Shown here piece after piece: positions 48,901 to 61,514 of a stretch of DNA of 64,000 nucleotides (position 1 is the stretch's first letter; each line of letters starts with the position of its first letter). A program made the position numbers and the translations under genes. The DNA comes from Nemertoderma westbladi (taxonomy: Eukaryota; Xenacoelomorpha; Nemertodermatida; Nemertodermatidae), in contig JAUCBJ010003156.1 of the NCBI GenBank assembly GCA_032718475.1, positions 1-64,000 on the forward strand, in the 5' to 3' direction. The notes under the pieces were generated by a model. That model was not told where the DNA came from and did no database searches. It saw only the letters and a program-made list of their open reading frames with translations.

Positions 48901-51900
48901 TACACTATCAACTTTATAGACTATCAACTTTATAGACGATCAACTTTATAGACTATCAACTTTATAGACTATCAACTTTATACACTATCAACTTTATACA
49001 CTATCAACTTTATACACTATCAAATATATACACTATCAACTTTATAGACTATCAACTTTATACACTATCAACTTTATAGACTATCAACTTTATAGACGAT
49101 CAACTTTCTATCAACTTTATACATTATCAACTTTATAGACTCCACTTTAACACTATCAACTTTATACACTATCAACTTTATAGACTATCAACTTTATACA
49201 CTATCAACTTTATAGACTATCAACTTTATACACTATCAACTTTATACACTATCAACTTTATAGACTATCAACTTTATAGACGATCAACTTTATAGACTAT
49301 CAACTTTATACACTATCAACTTTATACACTATCAACTTTATACACTATCAACTTTATACACTATCAACTTTATAGACTATCAACTTTATACACTATCAAC
49401 TTTATACACTATCAACTTTATACACTATCAACTTTATAGACGATCAACTTTATAGACTATCAACTTTATACACTATCAACTTTATACACTATCAACTTTA
49501 TACACTATCAAATATATACACTATCAACTTTATACACTATCAACTTTATACACTATCAACTTTATACACTATCAACTTTATACACTATCAACTTTATAGA
49601 CTATCAACTTTATAGACGATCAACTTTATAGACTATCAACTTTATACACTATCAACTTTATACACTATCAACTTTATACACTATCAAATTTATACACTAT
49701 CAACTTTATAGACTATCAACTTTATACACTATCAACTTTATACACTATCAACTTTATACACTATCAAATTTATACACTATCAACTTTATAGACTATCAAC
49801 TTTATACACTATCAACTTTATACACTATCAACTTTATAGACTATCAACTTTATACACTATCAACTTTATACACTATCAACTTTATACACTATCAACTTTA
49901 TAGACTATCAACTTTATACACTATCAACTTTATACACTATCAACTTTATACACTATCAACTTTATAGACGATCAACTTTATAGACTATCAACTTTATACA
50001 CTATCAACTTTATACACTATCAACTTTATACACTATCAAATATATACACTATCAACTTTATAGACTATCAACTTTATACACTATCAACTTTATACACTAT
50101 CAACTTTATAGACTATCAACTTTATAGACGATCAACTTTATAGACTATCAACTTTATACACTATCAACTTTATACACTATCAACTTTATACACTATCAAA
50201 TTTATACACTATCAACTTTATAGACTATCAACTTTATACACTATCAAGTTTATACACTATCAACTTTATAGACTATCAACTTTATAGACGATCAACTTTA
50301 TAGACTATCAACTTTATACACTATCAACTTTATACACTATCAAATTTATACACTATCAACTTTATAGACTATCAACTTTATACACTATCAACTTTATACA
50401 CTATCAACTTTATAGACTATCAACTTTATACACTATCAACTTTATACACTATCAACTTTATACACTATCAACTTTATAGACTATCAACTTTATAGACGAT
50501 CAACTTTATAGACTATCAACTTTATACACTATCAACTTTATACACTATCAACTTTATACACTATCAACTTTATACACTATCAAATTTATACACTATCAAC
50601 TTTATACACTATCAACTTTATAGACTATCAACTTTATAGAAGATCAACTTTATAGACTATCAACTTTATACACTATCAACTTTATACACTATCAAATTTA
50701 TACACTATCAACTTTATAGACTATCAACTTTATACACTATCAACTTTATACACTATCAACTTTATAGACTATCAACTTTATACACTATCAACTTTATACA
50801 CTATCAACTTTATACACTATCAAATTTATACACTATCAACTTTATAGACTATCAACTTTATACACTATCAACTTTATACACTATCAACTTTATAGACTAT
50901 CAACTTTATACACTATCAAATTTATACACTATCAAATTTATACACTATCAACTTTATAGACTATCAACTTTATACACTATCAACTTTATACACTATCAAC
51001 TTTATAGACTATCAACTTTATACACTATCAACTTTATAGATTATCAACTTTATACACTATCAACTTTATAGACTATCAACTTTATAGACTATCAACTTTA
51101 TACACTATGAACTTTATACACTATCAACTTTATAGACTATCAACTTTATACACTATCAACTTTATAGATTATCAACTTTATACACTATCAACTTTATAGA
51201 CTATCAACTTTATACACTATCAACTTTATAGACTATCAACTTTATACACTATCAACTTTATAGACTATCAACTTTATACACTATCAACTTTATACACTAT
51301 CAACTTTATAGACTATCAACTTTATACACTATCAACTTTATACACTATCAACTTTATACACTATCAACTTTATACACTATCAACTTTATAGACTATCAAC
51401 TTTATACACTATCAACTTTATACACTATCAACTTTATACACTATCAACTTTATAGACGATCAACTTTATAGACTATCAACTTTATACACTATCAACTTTA
51501 TACACTATCAACTTTATACACTATCAAATATATACACTATCAACTTTATACACTATCAACTTTATACACTATCAACTTTATACACTATCAACTTTATACA
51601 CTATCAACTTTATAGACTATCAACTTTATAGACGATCAACTTTATAGACTATCAACTTTATACACTATCAACTTTATACACTATCAACTTTATACACTAT
51701 CAAATTTATACACTATCAACTTTATAGACTATCAACTTTATACACTATCAACTTTATACACTATCAACTTTATAGACTATCAACTTTATAGACGATCAAC
51801 TTTATAGACTATCAACTTTATACACTATCAACTTTATACACTATCAACTTTATACACTATCAACTTTATAGACTATCAACTTTATACACTATCAACTTTA

Positions 51901-53992
51901 TACACTATCAACTTTATACACTATCAACTTTATAGACGATCAACTTTATAGACTATCAACTTTATACACTATCAACTTTATACACTATCAACTTTATACA
52001 CTATCAAATATATACACTATCAACTTTATAGACTATCAACTTTATACACTATCAACTTTATACACTATCAACTTTATAGACGATCTACTTTATAGACTAT
52101 CAACTTTATACACTATCAACTTTATACACTATCAACTTTATACACTATCAAATATATACACTATCAACTTTATAGACTATCAACTTTATACACTATCAAC
52201 TTTATACACTATCAACTTTATAGACTATCAACTTTATAGACGATCAACTTTATAGACTATCAAATTTATACACTATCAACTTTATACACTATCAACTTTA
52301 TACACTATCAAATTTATACACTATCAACTTTATAGACTATCAACTTTATACACTATCAAGTTTATACACTATCAACTTTATAGACTATCAACTTTATAGA
52401 CGATCAACTTTATAGACTATCAACTTTATACACTATCAACTTTATACACTATCAAATTTATACACTATCAACTTTATAGACTATCAACTTTATACACTAT
52501 CAACTTTATACACTATCAACTTTATAGACTATCAACTTTATACACTATCAACTTTATACACTATCAACTTTATACACTATCAACTTTATAGACTATCAAC
52601 TTTATAGACGATCAACTTTATAGACTATCAACTTTATACACTATCAACTTTATACACTATCAACTTTATACACTATCAACTTTATACACTATCAAATTTA
52701 TACACTATCAACTTTATACACTATCAACTTTATAGACTATCAACTTTATAGAAGATCAACTTTATAGACTATCAACTTTATACACTATCAACTTTATACA
52801 CTATCAAATTTATACACTATCAACTTTATAGACTATCAACTTTATACACTATCAACTTTATACACTATCAACTTTATAGACTATCAACTTTATACACTAT
52901 CAACTTTATACACTATCAACTTTATACACTATCAAATTTATACACTATCAACTTTATAGACTATCAACTTTATACACTATCAACTTTATACACTATCAAC
53001 TTTATAGACTATCAACTTTATACACTATCAAATTTATACACTATCAAATTTATACACTATCAACTTTATAGACTATCAACTTTATACACTATCAACTTTA
53101 TACACTATCAACTTTATAGACTATCAACTTTATACACTATCAACTTTATAGATTATCAACTTTATACACTATCAACTTTATAGACTATCAACTTTATAGA
53201 CTATCAACTTTATACACTATCAACTTTATACACTATCAACTTTATAGACTATCAACTTTATACACTATCAACTTTATAGATTATCAACTTTATACACTAT
53301 CAACTTTATAGACTATCAACTTTATACACTATCAACTTTATAGACTATCAACTTTATACACTATCAACTTTATAGACTATCAACTTTATACACTATCAAC
53401 TTTATAGACTATCAACTTTATACACTATCAACTTTATAGACTATCCACTTTATACACTATCAACTTTATACACTATCAACTTTATAGACTATCAACATTA
53501 TACACTATCAACTTTATAGACTATCCACTTTATACACTATCAACTTTATAGACTATCAACTTTATACACTATCAACTTTATAAACTATCAACTTTATAGA
53601 CTATCCACTTTATACACTATCAACTTTATAGACTATCAACTTTATACACTATCAACTTTATACACTATCAACTTTATAGACTATCAACTTTATACACTAT
53701 CAACTTTATAGACTATCCACTTTATACACTATCAACTTTATAGACTATCAACTTTATACACTATCAACTTTATACACTATCAACTTTATACACTATCAAC
53801 TTTATACACTATCAACTTTATACACTATCAAATTTATACACTATCAACTTTATAGACTATCAACTTTATACACTATCAACTTTATACACTATCAACTTTA
53901 TAGACTATCAACTTTATAGACGATCAACTTTATAGACTATCAACTTTTTACACTATCAACTTTATACACTATCAACTTTATACACTATCAAA
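45955..53992. repeat. 16-bp minisatellite (about 500 units)
   Basis: Tandem 16-bp unit (c/g)actatcaactttata. Most units fall into two types, cactatc and gactatc, with rarer marked forms: gaCGatc, caaAttt, caaAtAt, tgtCcac, and gattatc. A 74-unit segment is duplicated: 'tattaactttatatactagc' and the following marked units occur at 46161 and again at 47345, offset 1184 = 74 x 16. The gacgatc form recurs every 8-11 units (for example 46702, 46830, 46990, 47150), so there is a second-level repeat of about 130-180 bp. Stops are frequent in all frames. Confidence 0.97.
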
Positions 53993-54349
53993 TAAGCCCA
54001 ACAACAAACCAATAAAGGCTTACGGGAGAATTACCAACACACTCCCGTAATGTAATAATCCTATGTGCTACTAAATAGCACTTCAATAGTTTTTTAATCC
54101 ATTTCTGAGTTGTACATTTTAGAAATTAGGAAATTTAGAAAAACTATTTGCATTTGCATTTATTATAAAACTATTTTCTAAACTATTTCCATTTCCATTT
54201 ATTATAAAACTACTTTATAAACTGTTTGCATATTTTACTGTGGATCCCAAACACCTCCAATTTGATTAGATGACCCATGGGATACTAAATATTATCGAAT
54301 AAATATCAATTTAGTATTCCATGGATCCATATACGAACTTATTAAACAA
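53993..54349. other. AT-rich spacer with a hairpin and a short tandem duplication
   Basis: At 54020-54050 a perfect 9-bp inverted repeat, ttacgggag / ctcccgtaa, encloses 13 bases. At about 54140-54220 an imperfect 55-bp duplication repeats 'atttattataaaacta' and 'catttccattt' or 'catttgcattt'. No gene recognised. Confidence 0.65.
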
Positions 54350-54373
54350 GGGGGGGGGGGGGGGGGGGGGGGG
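54350..54373 (+). repeat. Poly-G tract (24)
   Basis: Uninterrupted run of 24 G. It could form G-quadruplexes on the plus strand. Length may be an assembly estimate. The flank ('caaagaagtcaagccaacacc') does not match the poly-C repeats A-C. Confidence 0.9.
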
Positions 54374-54733
54374 CAAAGAAGTCAAGCCAACACCATAGTA
54401 TATTGTTCCAAAATACAACACCATATTTTTTTCAATTTTTTTAAATATTTTGCGAATTTTGTTCCAAGTTTTTATTTTGGATATTTTTGATCTTCTATTT
54501 ACCAGTTTTAGCGGCACAGTAGGCTGCAATTTTCTTGGAGTGTTTAAACAATCATTTTATTTGTAATAATTGGAAAATATTATATTTTAATCATTGTAAT
54601 TAAATATCAGTTTTGACCAGACCCAATCATCATAGCTCACCATCTGTGGAGCGGCAGAAAGACTGACATTGACCGGGCAAGACAATAAGCAGAGTAGTAG
54701 TACAACATACAGTATATATATATTAAGAGATGT
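54374..54733. other. AT-rich spacer, nothing recognised
   Basis: No gene, RNA or known repeat. Small minus-strand open frames here run through the poly-G tracts as poly-Pro or poly-Gly and are artefacts of those tracts. Confidence 0.5.
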
Positions 54734-54780
54734 GGGGGGGGGGGGGGGGGTGGGGGAGTGAGATACCCCCCCCCCCCCCC
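54734..54780. repeat. G17 / C15 inverted homopolymer pair
   Basis: A run of 17 G (54734-54750), then T and GGGGG, a 9-base spacer (agtgagata) and 15 C (54766-54780). The two runs can pair as a G:C hairpin of about 15 bp, and each strand can also form a quadruplex or i-motif. Confidence 0.9.
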
Positions 54781-54859
54781 TCCCAGTTTTTTTAATATGT
54801 AAACAAAAGTGTGAAAAAATATTTTCAAAAATTGACTTGAAAAAATTATAACTCGACTA
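54781..54859. other. Short AT-rich spacer
   Basis: No recognised feature. Confidence 0.4.
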
Positions 54860-55640
54860 TATAACTCGACCCTACTATTATAGTGTACCGCCCTACTACT
54901 GTAGTGTACCGCCCTACTACTGTAGTGTACCGCCCTACTATTATAGTGTACCGCCCTACTACTGTAGTGTACCGCCCTACTACTGTAGTGTACCGCCCTA
55001 CTACTGTACCGAGATACAGTAGTTGGGAATAGGCCTACTGTAGTGTACCTCCCTACTATTATAGTGTACCGCCCTACTACTGTAGTGTACCGCCCTACTA
55101 CTGTAGTGTACCGCCCTACTACTGTAGTGTACCGCCCTACTACTGTAGTGTACCGCCCTACTACTGAAGTGTACCGCCCTACAACTGTACCGAGATACAG
55201 TAGTTGGGAATAGGCCTACTGTAGTGTACCGCCCTACTACTGTAGTGTACCGCCCTACTACTGTAGTGTACCGCCCTACAACTGTACCGAGATACAGTAG
55301 TTTGAATAGGCCTACTGTAGTGTACCGCCCTACAACTGTACCGATATACATACAGTAGTTGGGAATAGGCCTACTGTAGTGTACCGCCCTACTATTATAG
55401 TGTACCGCCCTACTACTGTAGTGTACCGCCCTACTACTGAAGTGTACCGCCCTACAACTGTACCGAGATACAGTAGTTTGAATAGGCCTACTGTAGTGTA
55501 CCGCCCTTCAACTGTACCGAGATACAGTAGTTTGAATAGGCCTACTGTAGTGTACCGCCCTTCAACTGTACCGAGATACAGTAGTTGGGAATATGCCTAC
55601 TGTAGTGTACCGCCCTACAACTGTACCGAGATACAGTAGT
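54860..55640. repeat. 21-bp composite minisatellite
   Basis: The basic 21-bp unit, taccgccctactactgtagtg, is repeated. It is interleaved with a longer unit, 'ctgtaccgagatacagtagtt' plus 'aataggcctactgtagtg'. The longer unit has a 6-bp inverted repeat, actgta / tacagt. Order: about 7 short units, one long, about 7 short, one long, about 3 short, then mostly long. The 21-bp period leaves frames open on both strands (repeated YRPTT-like and GRYTTV-like peptides) without any sign of a gene. Confidence 0.93.
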
Positions 55641-56679
55641 TACCTTCAAAGTTTAAATCTTTCCACGCAAAACTGTCTTTGTGGTCTGGTTGTTTAATCT
55701 GACATGAACGAAGCACACCATAGGCCTAGAGCTAAAATTGTCATTATAAGGGTTGTGATTGCACCATGCACATGTCCGAGGACGAAATAATAGTTACAAG
55801 TACGAAATATCCGATGTAAATTTGTATAAAATAACAAATAACAGTTCAATAAAGATAGATAGCACTATAATATAATGTTTGGAACAATTTTAGTCAATTG
55901 GTTAATTTTCGTAAATTTTGGAACAAAGTTAGGAATTATTTATATGTTTCATATCAATGTAATATACAAGTATTTATTTACTGGCGTTACTATAATGGTG
56001 ACTGTAACAAATTATACAAAATCCTTTGCAAGTCTTGCAAACGTAAAGAATGCCTCTTTGGATTTAAACAAACCAACAAATACAATTCTAATATAACAAT
56101 AAAAATTTAATATAACAATTTTAATGTTTCAGATAAAATAGTATTTTTGATAAAAACCCTTCCAACTCGAGTAAAACTCAATGTACTCAGAAATAATAGT
56201 TGGAAAAATCGCTGACAATAAGCTTTTCTATATATTTACGCATCGGAGGATTCATGATGCACTGATGTAAAAATATATAGACAATAGACAGACCTGTACA
56301 ATATAACTCTGCCCCAGTGAGTATATTGTCGGTTAGATGAATCAACAGTCACAAATATATGGTAATAAAGAGTTCGAATAAAACTATATTGCCGCTTTTA
56401 TTCTGTGATCATTAAATACTAAATACGACTACAGGCAATACTACAGTACACAATACAGTTCACAATGTAAATTTAGAATCAAATTAGGTGCCAAGTTTCG
56501 AAAATATTTGAAATAATGTGAATATAATCATATAAGTCAACAGTCAGATATATAATAATAAAACCGCCTGGATTTTCTGGATACAACATACAGTACTACA
56601 ATACAGTATACAGTAGGCCTATACTAGCTAGCCATTTGGAGCAATACTTCCAATAATGTAATAAAACCACTACGGGTAA
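55641..56679. other. AT-rich single-copy DNA, nothing called
   Basis: Two overlapping plus-strand frames of about 70 codons (55875-56110) are low-complexity and unrecognised. An imperfect hairpin, ctatatattt...catc / gatg...aaatatatag, lies at about 56228-56280. Confidence 0.45.
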
Positions 56680-57110
56680 GAGTAAATAAAATTTTGAGAG
56701 CAATTACATAGCCAAGCTACCGACAAGCATCCTCCAAACCGTTGTATAAGACTTTAAACAATTCACCCTATCGAGAGTTTATATTAATTAGAAGTATCAA
56801 AAATCATGCACGATGTCTATCACAACAACCGAATATTTAATCAAGAGGCATTTAAATCATCACTTATTAGGGCTGACACCATTCACTCTCATAACACAAG
56901 ACGTGCTGCCGCTGGTGCTTTTTTATCACCTCAAAACGTATCATAGTAAGCCAAAGGTCACTAGAATACCAAAGAACTTTACTTTGGGACTCCATACCGA
57001 CTAACTTAAAAAATGTCAAACATAAAGGTATTATCGTTAAAAATTAAAATCCTTTTTACTTAATTCGATCTAAGCTCACCTGTTGTTTCACCTAATAAAA
57101 TTGTATATTT
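56680..57110 (+). pseudogene. Degenerate 3' end of a LINE ORF2
   Basis: Translation across shifting frames gives the typical tail of a LINE ORF2. About 56685-56815 reads NKILRAIT, a stop, then PSYRQASSKPLYKTLNNSP. Then 56813-56947 reads FKSSLIRADTIHSHNTRRAA. Then about 56958-57050 reads RTLLWDSIPTNLKNVKHKG. The 'HSHNTR' and 'LWDSIPTNLK' motifs in that order are characteristic of LINE C-terminal regions, where (I/L)WNSIP is usual. Several frameshifts and stops make it an old relic. The RT domain is absent. Confidence 0.6.
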
Positions 57111-57160
57111 GACATTTTGTTCTTGCATGGTTAATATACTACTAGGATCGACATTGCAGC

Positions 57161-57270
57161 TGTCAAGGCTTTTACGGGAGGCTGACCTACATTCGCCGTT
57201 ACGAGTCTGTCTGTAACTGTGGTATCAAGTGCCTTGGGTACCTGCCGCACAGCAGGAACACTCACGAAAG
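57161..57270 (+). CDS. Candidate internal exon, Cys-rich, unidentified
   Basis: 110 bp bounded by acceptor gacattgcag|C and donor CGAAA|GTATGT. The frame is open through all 36 complete codons only when entered with two bases from a previous exon. It encodes CQGFYGRLTYIRRYESVCNC and then GIKCLGYLPHS, with four Cys. The first part vaguely resembles an EGF-like Cys-x-GFYG segment. No partner exon was found on either side, and an open frame of this length is not rare by chance. The sequence follows directly after a LINE relic. Treat it as a lead only. Confidence 0.25.
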
Positions 57271-58304
57271 TATGTGTATATATATATATATTATCTAATA
57301 TAGAAATTACATTAAATTATATTTTCTCAAAAAATATATATAAACCACTCAGTCACTTAAAAATCGCTACTATTTTCTGAAAATTTTCGGGTTTAACGCA
57401 ACTCAGTATTGTTCTCAAAAGGTTTTCCTCAATTTTAAAATAATTATGGAAAAATATTATTATTTAATAAAATATTATTTATTATCTAATATATATATCT
57501 GAACTGAATGTACAACCAATTACTGTAAGTATAAAGCTTTGGCACTTATAAACTGCTTCAAGGGAGTAAAATGACAGTTACGTGTAAACCGTTCCGTTAT
57601 ATTGTGTTGTTGGCGAGTAAATGTACGTGTGACTTACATATATTACAGGTAGGACACTATGTTTTACTTAGTGCGTGGTAAGCGCACAGTTCACTCGTGC
57701 TGCATACATAGTGTCAATGGATGTCAGTTGCCAGTTGGGGAATAATATTGCAGTACTATGGACGCACACACTCGCACTAAAATTAACCGAATCTATTACA
57801 GACAGGGCGCAGTCAGCACTAACTGTGTGGAAATCGAGTTGGTTTGATCTCTGGTCTTGTATATTCATCAACAATAGTAAAGCAATAATAGTAAACTGTT
57901 ATAATGCAATAATATTAATGCAAGTTAATAATGTAATACAGCAAGATGTTAAAATGCATGCAGCAAGGTGAAATATCACGAGTCCTGCAAGTTACATGAC
58001 TCGTAACAGGCTTAATATGATGTTAGGTTATACCTGGAAATACTGGGATGAACATCGACTATATAAGCAAGCAATACTGCAAAAATACAACAGCCAATAG
58101 GGCATAAGAATACCTTTACCGGTAGTTACCAATGAGAGTTCAGCACTACCATAACTGCTGCTAGGCAACATATAAACAAGGTTCACGGTGGTATACACTA
58201 TGAGTTAGGCATAAATATCATACGCACAGAAATTGAATGATTCTCTGATAAAAATATAAGATTTCGATATACAGTTAGCGTGTGCAGCAAAAGCAGCTGC
58301 ATTT
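57271..58304. other. Single-copy DNA, nothing called
   Basis: AT-rich to 57540, then a more balanced stretch (57640-57850) open on both strands for 68 and 98 codons with no recognisable domain. No RNA gene seen. Confidence 0.45.
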
Positions 58305-59770
58305 TTAAGAATGCTGTGCCGGCTTGTCGACAAAATTGTGCCGCCACAACTCCCTATCACCCATGACATTTGCTAGATCATCCGCATCTTCAAGGCCGGT
58401 GACCTTTAAGATGCGTCTCAAGAAAATCATGGGCTGTCCACCATGCTTATTCACCCCATGAGGCTGCCAAAGCACAAGATTATGCACTGGCTTGTCCTCA
58501 CGGCGAAAGCAATGTCATGCAAAGCGGAGGCAGCTTTGTTCTAGTGATAATCTCGTGAGAACCAATGAGACACCTCCAATGTTACATAGTGTCTGGTTGG
58601 AGATGTGTGCATTGTACTTGACACAGTGAACCCGGCGTAGAGGAGTACTGAAACTACTGCTGCTCTAAATAATCGGACCTTAAGTTTCCGATTAATTCTC
58701 TGAGACTTCCAAATCCTGGAAAGCCTATTCAAGGCTGCCCTTGCCTTTCCCTTACGTATTCGAAGGTCCTCACCTGACTTCCGGATCCATAATACCAGGT
58801 AACAGAAGTCGTCCACATGCTCAAGCATACCATCCTTTGAGCTTATGCTCATCCGGTCAGAGACTTGCTGAGGACTTTCAAAGTTAACTGTCAAAATTTT
58901 GATCTTTTTTGAGATAATAAAAAGACCAACACTAGAAGCAGCCTGTTCTAATGAGCTGAGGAGCCGTTGGGCTCCCTCTTGTGATTCTGAGAGTACTCCT
59001 AAGTCATCAGCAAAGTCTAGATCAGTTAGGTACTTGGCAGGATTTCCTCGACTTCTGGAGCCAGTAGGTGGTGTTACCATCACCCCATCATCATTATGAT
59101 GATCTAAGGACATGCGTAGAACATAGTCAACCACAATTATGAACAAGAATGGCGCAAGGATGTCTCCTTGGAGGACTCCCCATAATACTTCAAATGGTTC
59201 TGTGTCACCATCAACAGTAGACACAAATGTTGTCGAACCATCGTACACTGATCTGATTGCTGCGATAATCTTTCTTTTTTGATAGCTCTTCAACTATCCT
59301 TCTAAGTGCCAAAATGGGCTCCATGGTCCCACGACCTTTACGGAACCCATTCTGTTTTCCACGGAGCAGTCTCTCAATGGGATCCCTGATGCGATTTAAT
59401 AGAATTCTATTGTATAGCTTTGCAGCAATCGAGATCAATGAGATTCCTCGAAAATAATCATAGAGTGTTAGGTTACCCTTCTTGGGAACTGGCACCAACT
59501 TATTTGTTTTTATTTCTTGTGGGACTCTTGTTGTTCTGTACATGTCTACTATGATGGGATAGATGAGCTTTAAACACTCAGGTATTCTAAAGACCTCAAG
59601 GGGAACACCATCTACTCCACTGCACGATTGGCCTTAATGCTCTTTGCAGCAGCCTTCACTTCTGCAAAGGAGATATCGCCAATGGGAATATCTGGGAGTA
59701 CAGACTCAGACACTTTTACTTCTATAAAGTTATCAGGCAATACATTGTCATGGTGTGTCGTGTTGTTGTC
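58305..59770 (-). pseudogene. Degenerate LINE ORF2, copy 2 (RT with an internal deletion)
   Basis: Read on the minus strand: 59760-59630 (VLPDNFIEVKVSESVLPDIP), a frameshift near 59625, then 59543-59211 with the RT fingers (LVPVPKKGNL, NGFRKGRGTMEPILALRRIV). The next recognisable block (59290-58541) starts at IIAAIRSVYDGSTTF and continues with LQGDILAPFLFIIVVDYVLR and FADDLGVLSESQ. The expected palm motif A, with its catalytic Asp, lies between these blocks and is missing, so an internal deletion has removed it. The C-terminus (58487-58305) matches copy 1: LANVMGDRELW and NFVDKPAQ. The reverse transcriptase cannot be active. This is the same family as 28320-29316, on the opposite strand. Confidence 0.82.
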
Positions 59771-59807
59771 ATTTGGTTAATATAAATGTGGTTAATATAT
59801 AGGCTAC

Positions 59808-59940
59808 TTAATTTTTCGACCGCACGAGATCAACTTTATCCAAGTCATTATTTTGTAGAATCTCCTTGAAGGAAGCGATTTCAAATGGAAGCCTCTTCTC
59901 CGAGTCATCCTTTAATACAGGCCAATTATATTTAATTCTT
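59808..59940 (-). pseudogene. Unidentified coding-like segment
   Basis: The minus strand is open for 43 codons before a stop at 59808, with charged, protein-like residues (WPVLKDDSEKRLPFEIASFK and ILQNNDLDKVDLV). An acceptor-like cttag|AAG precedes it. Just upstream, in another frame, 60060-59957 reads RGQALANRGNVGMLLLKGN. The pieces could be a broken transposon or host gene. I do not recognise the family. Confidence 0.28.
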
Positions 59941-61514
59941 CTAAGTTATTTACAATTACTGTTACCTTTAAGTAAAAGCATCCCTACATTACCACGGTTG
60001 GCCAATGCTTGGCCACGCAGTGGTTCGACCGGAGAAACTGGCGACTTCTCTCTTAGCCATTATGATCCCTTGTTTGTTCGGAGAGCCATGCTTTGTTTTT
60101 AAGCACATTCAATGCTACACTGTTCTAGCTTGTACGGAAACTTTCTGTTTGAAATGTATAAATTTGTTGTCGGATGCTTGAATGCGGTGCCCTTAACCCT
60201 ATTTGACCCGAGGGGGGGGGGGGGGTAATTTTAGAAATTTTTTGTAAATCATCTGTATCTTTGAGTCAGGTTTGTTGGGAAAACCGAGATTTAGTGACTT
60301 TTTCTAAAATTTCTTGAGCTATCCAACAGAGCAAATGCCATCCATTTACATGGCTATGTTAGTGTTCGTGCTGTGGTCCCTTTGTGACACCCATACCAAT
60401 CGCCAGTATTTTTACTAAAATTCATTTATTTGCGGTAGATAGATGTTTTTTTTGGATGCTCATCACGATTATAGAACACAAATATTAAATTCGAGAAAAT
60501 TTTGGGTAATTTTGAATGTGCCCTCTGAGTCGCGAAAAAGTACCTTGTTGATTAGGGCATTTTTGGATACGTGTCAATACGCGGCACGGAAAATACAAGT
60601 AGCACAAATTTGATAATCAAACATCATTACCAAATCATCCTGATTTTAAGACCTGGGTTTTCTCGGACAATATTAATATACTAATAAATCACTAATAAAT
60701 ACTAAATCGGACAATACTAATATCAATATGACACTCAAAAATATCGTATGTCCATCCAAATTCAATTTTTGCCGTTTGAAATTGTTAATGCTACTTAATG
60801 AAAAAATAAATGAAACACTCTTTACTACTCAAATAGTGACTGAACTCGTTGATTATTTAAGACTTTAACTGGATCGGCCCCGTAGAACGGCTGAGATGCT
60901 CTCCGATTGTGGGTGGCGGACAGGCGATCGTTCTGGATATGCCTTAACACTATTTTAAACTTTAAATGTAAATATTTGTATTATTTGTACGGCTCGATAT
61001 ATAGTGGGTTTTGTTTTGCTCCGCTTTTGAGTGTTTTTTAAGGTGACGATATCTAATCTCAATGTTTACCGAGTACAGGTGGAGGTAAAAGAACCCAACT
61101 CCCAAGGTTTAACTCTTTATGTAATAAATATAGTAAATCATAATACCGTAAGTATAATAAATATGCTATTGCAAGAATATAAGTAGCGATACTTGGAACA
61201 TTTTGATGAAGTGGTTCACTATTATTATTTCATATAACCTCCGGAATACGGAATAGTATTATGTTCATTTGAAACGGATTGTTATGACTTGAGGAGGCAC
61301 TACAGCAGTGTCGGCCATATTTCGTCTGGTTTCGCAATCTGGAACGATGGACCAATCAAACCGCGTATATTCCCGTGTGGAACGTTTGTTGGCGTTCTGA
61401 GCTGTCAAAGTTTTCAAACTCAGAGATTTTGATTCACTAACTTCCCTGATAAAGAATCAAGTAAAATGATATATGTGATTAAAAAAAAGAGTAATTAAAG
61501 TATATTAGTATATA
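59941..61514. other. Single-copy DNA with a poly-G tract
   Basis: Includes 14 G at 60212-60225. A GC-richer patch at about 60865-60945 and a CCAAT-containing stretch (ggaccaatcaaaccgcg, about 61350) stand out, but neither has a gene next to it that I can support. No exon or RNA called apart from the segment noted at 59808-59940. Confidence 0.45.

Noticed and set aside
54637-54828. Small minus-strand frame with poly-Gly and poly-Pro
   Set aside because: Entirely produced by the G17 and C15 homopolymers.
57668-57971. Opposed frames of 68 and 98 codons as a gene
   Set aside because: No recognisable residues pattern, no splice sites in agreement, both strands equally open.
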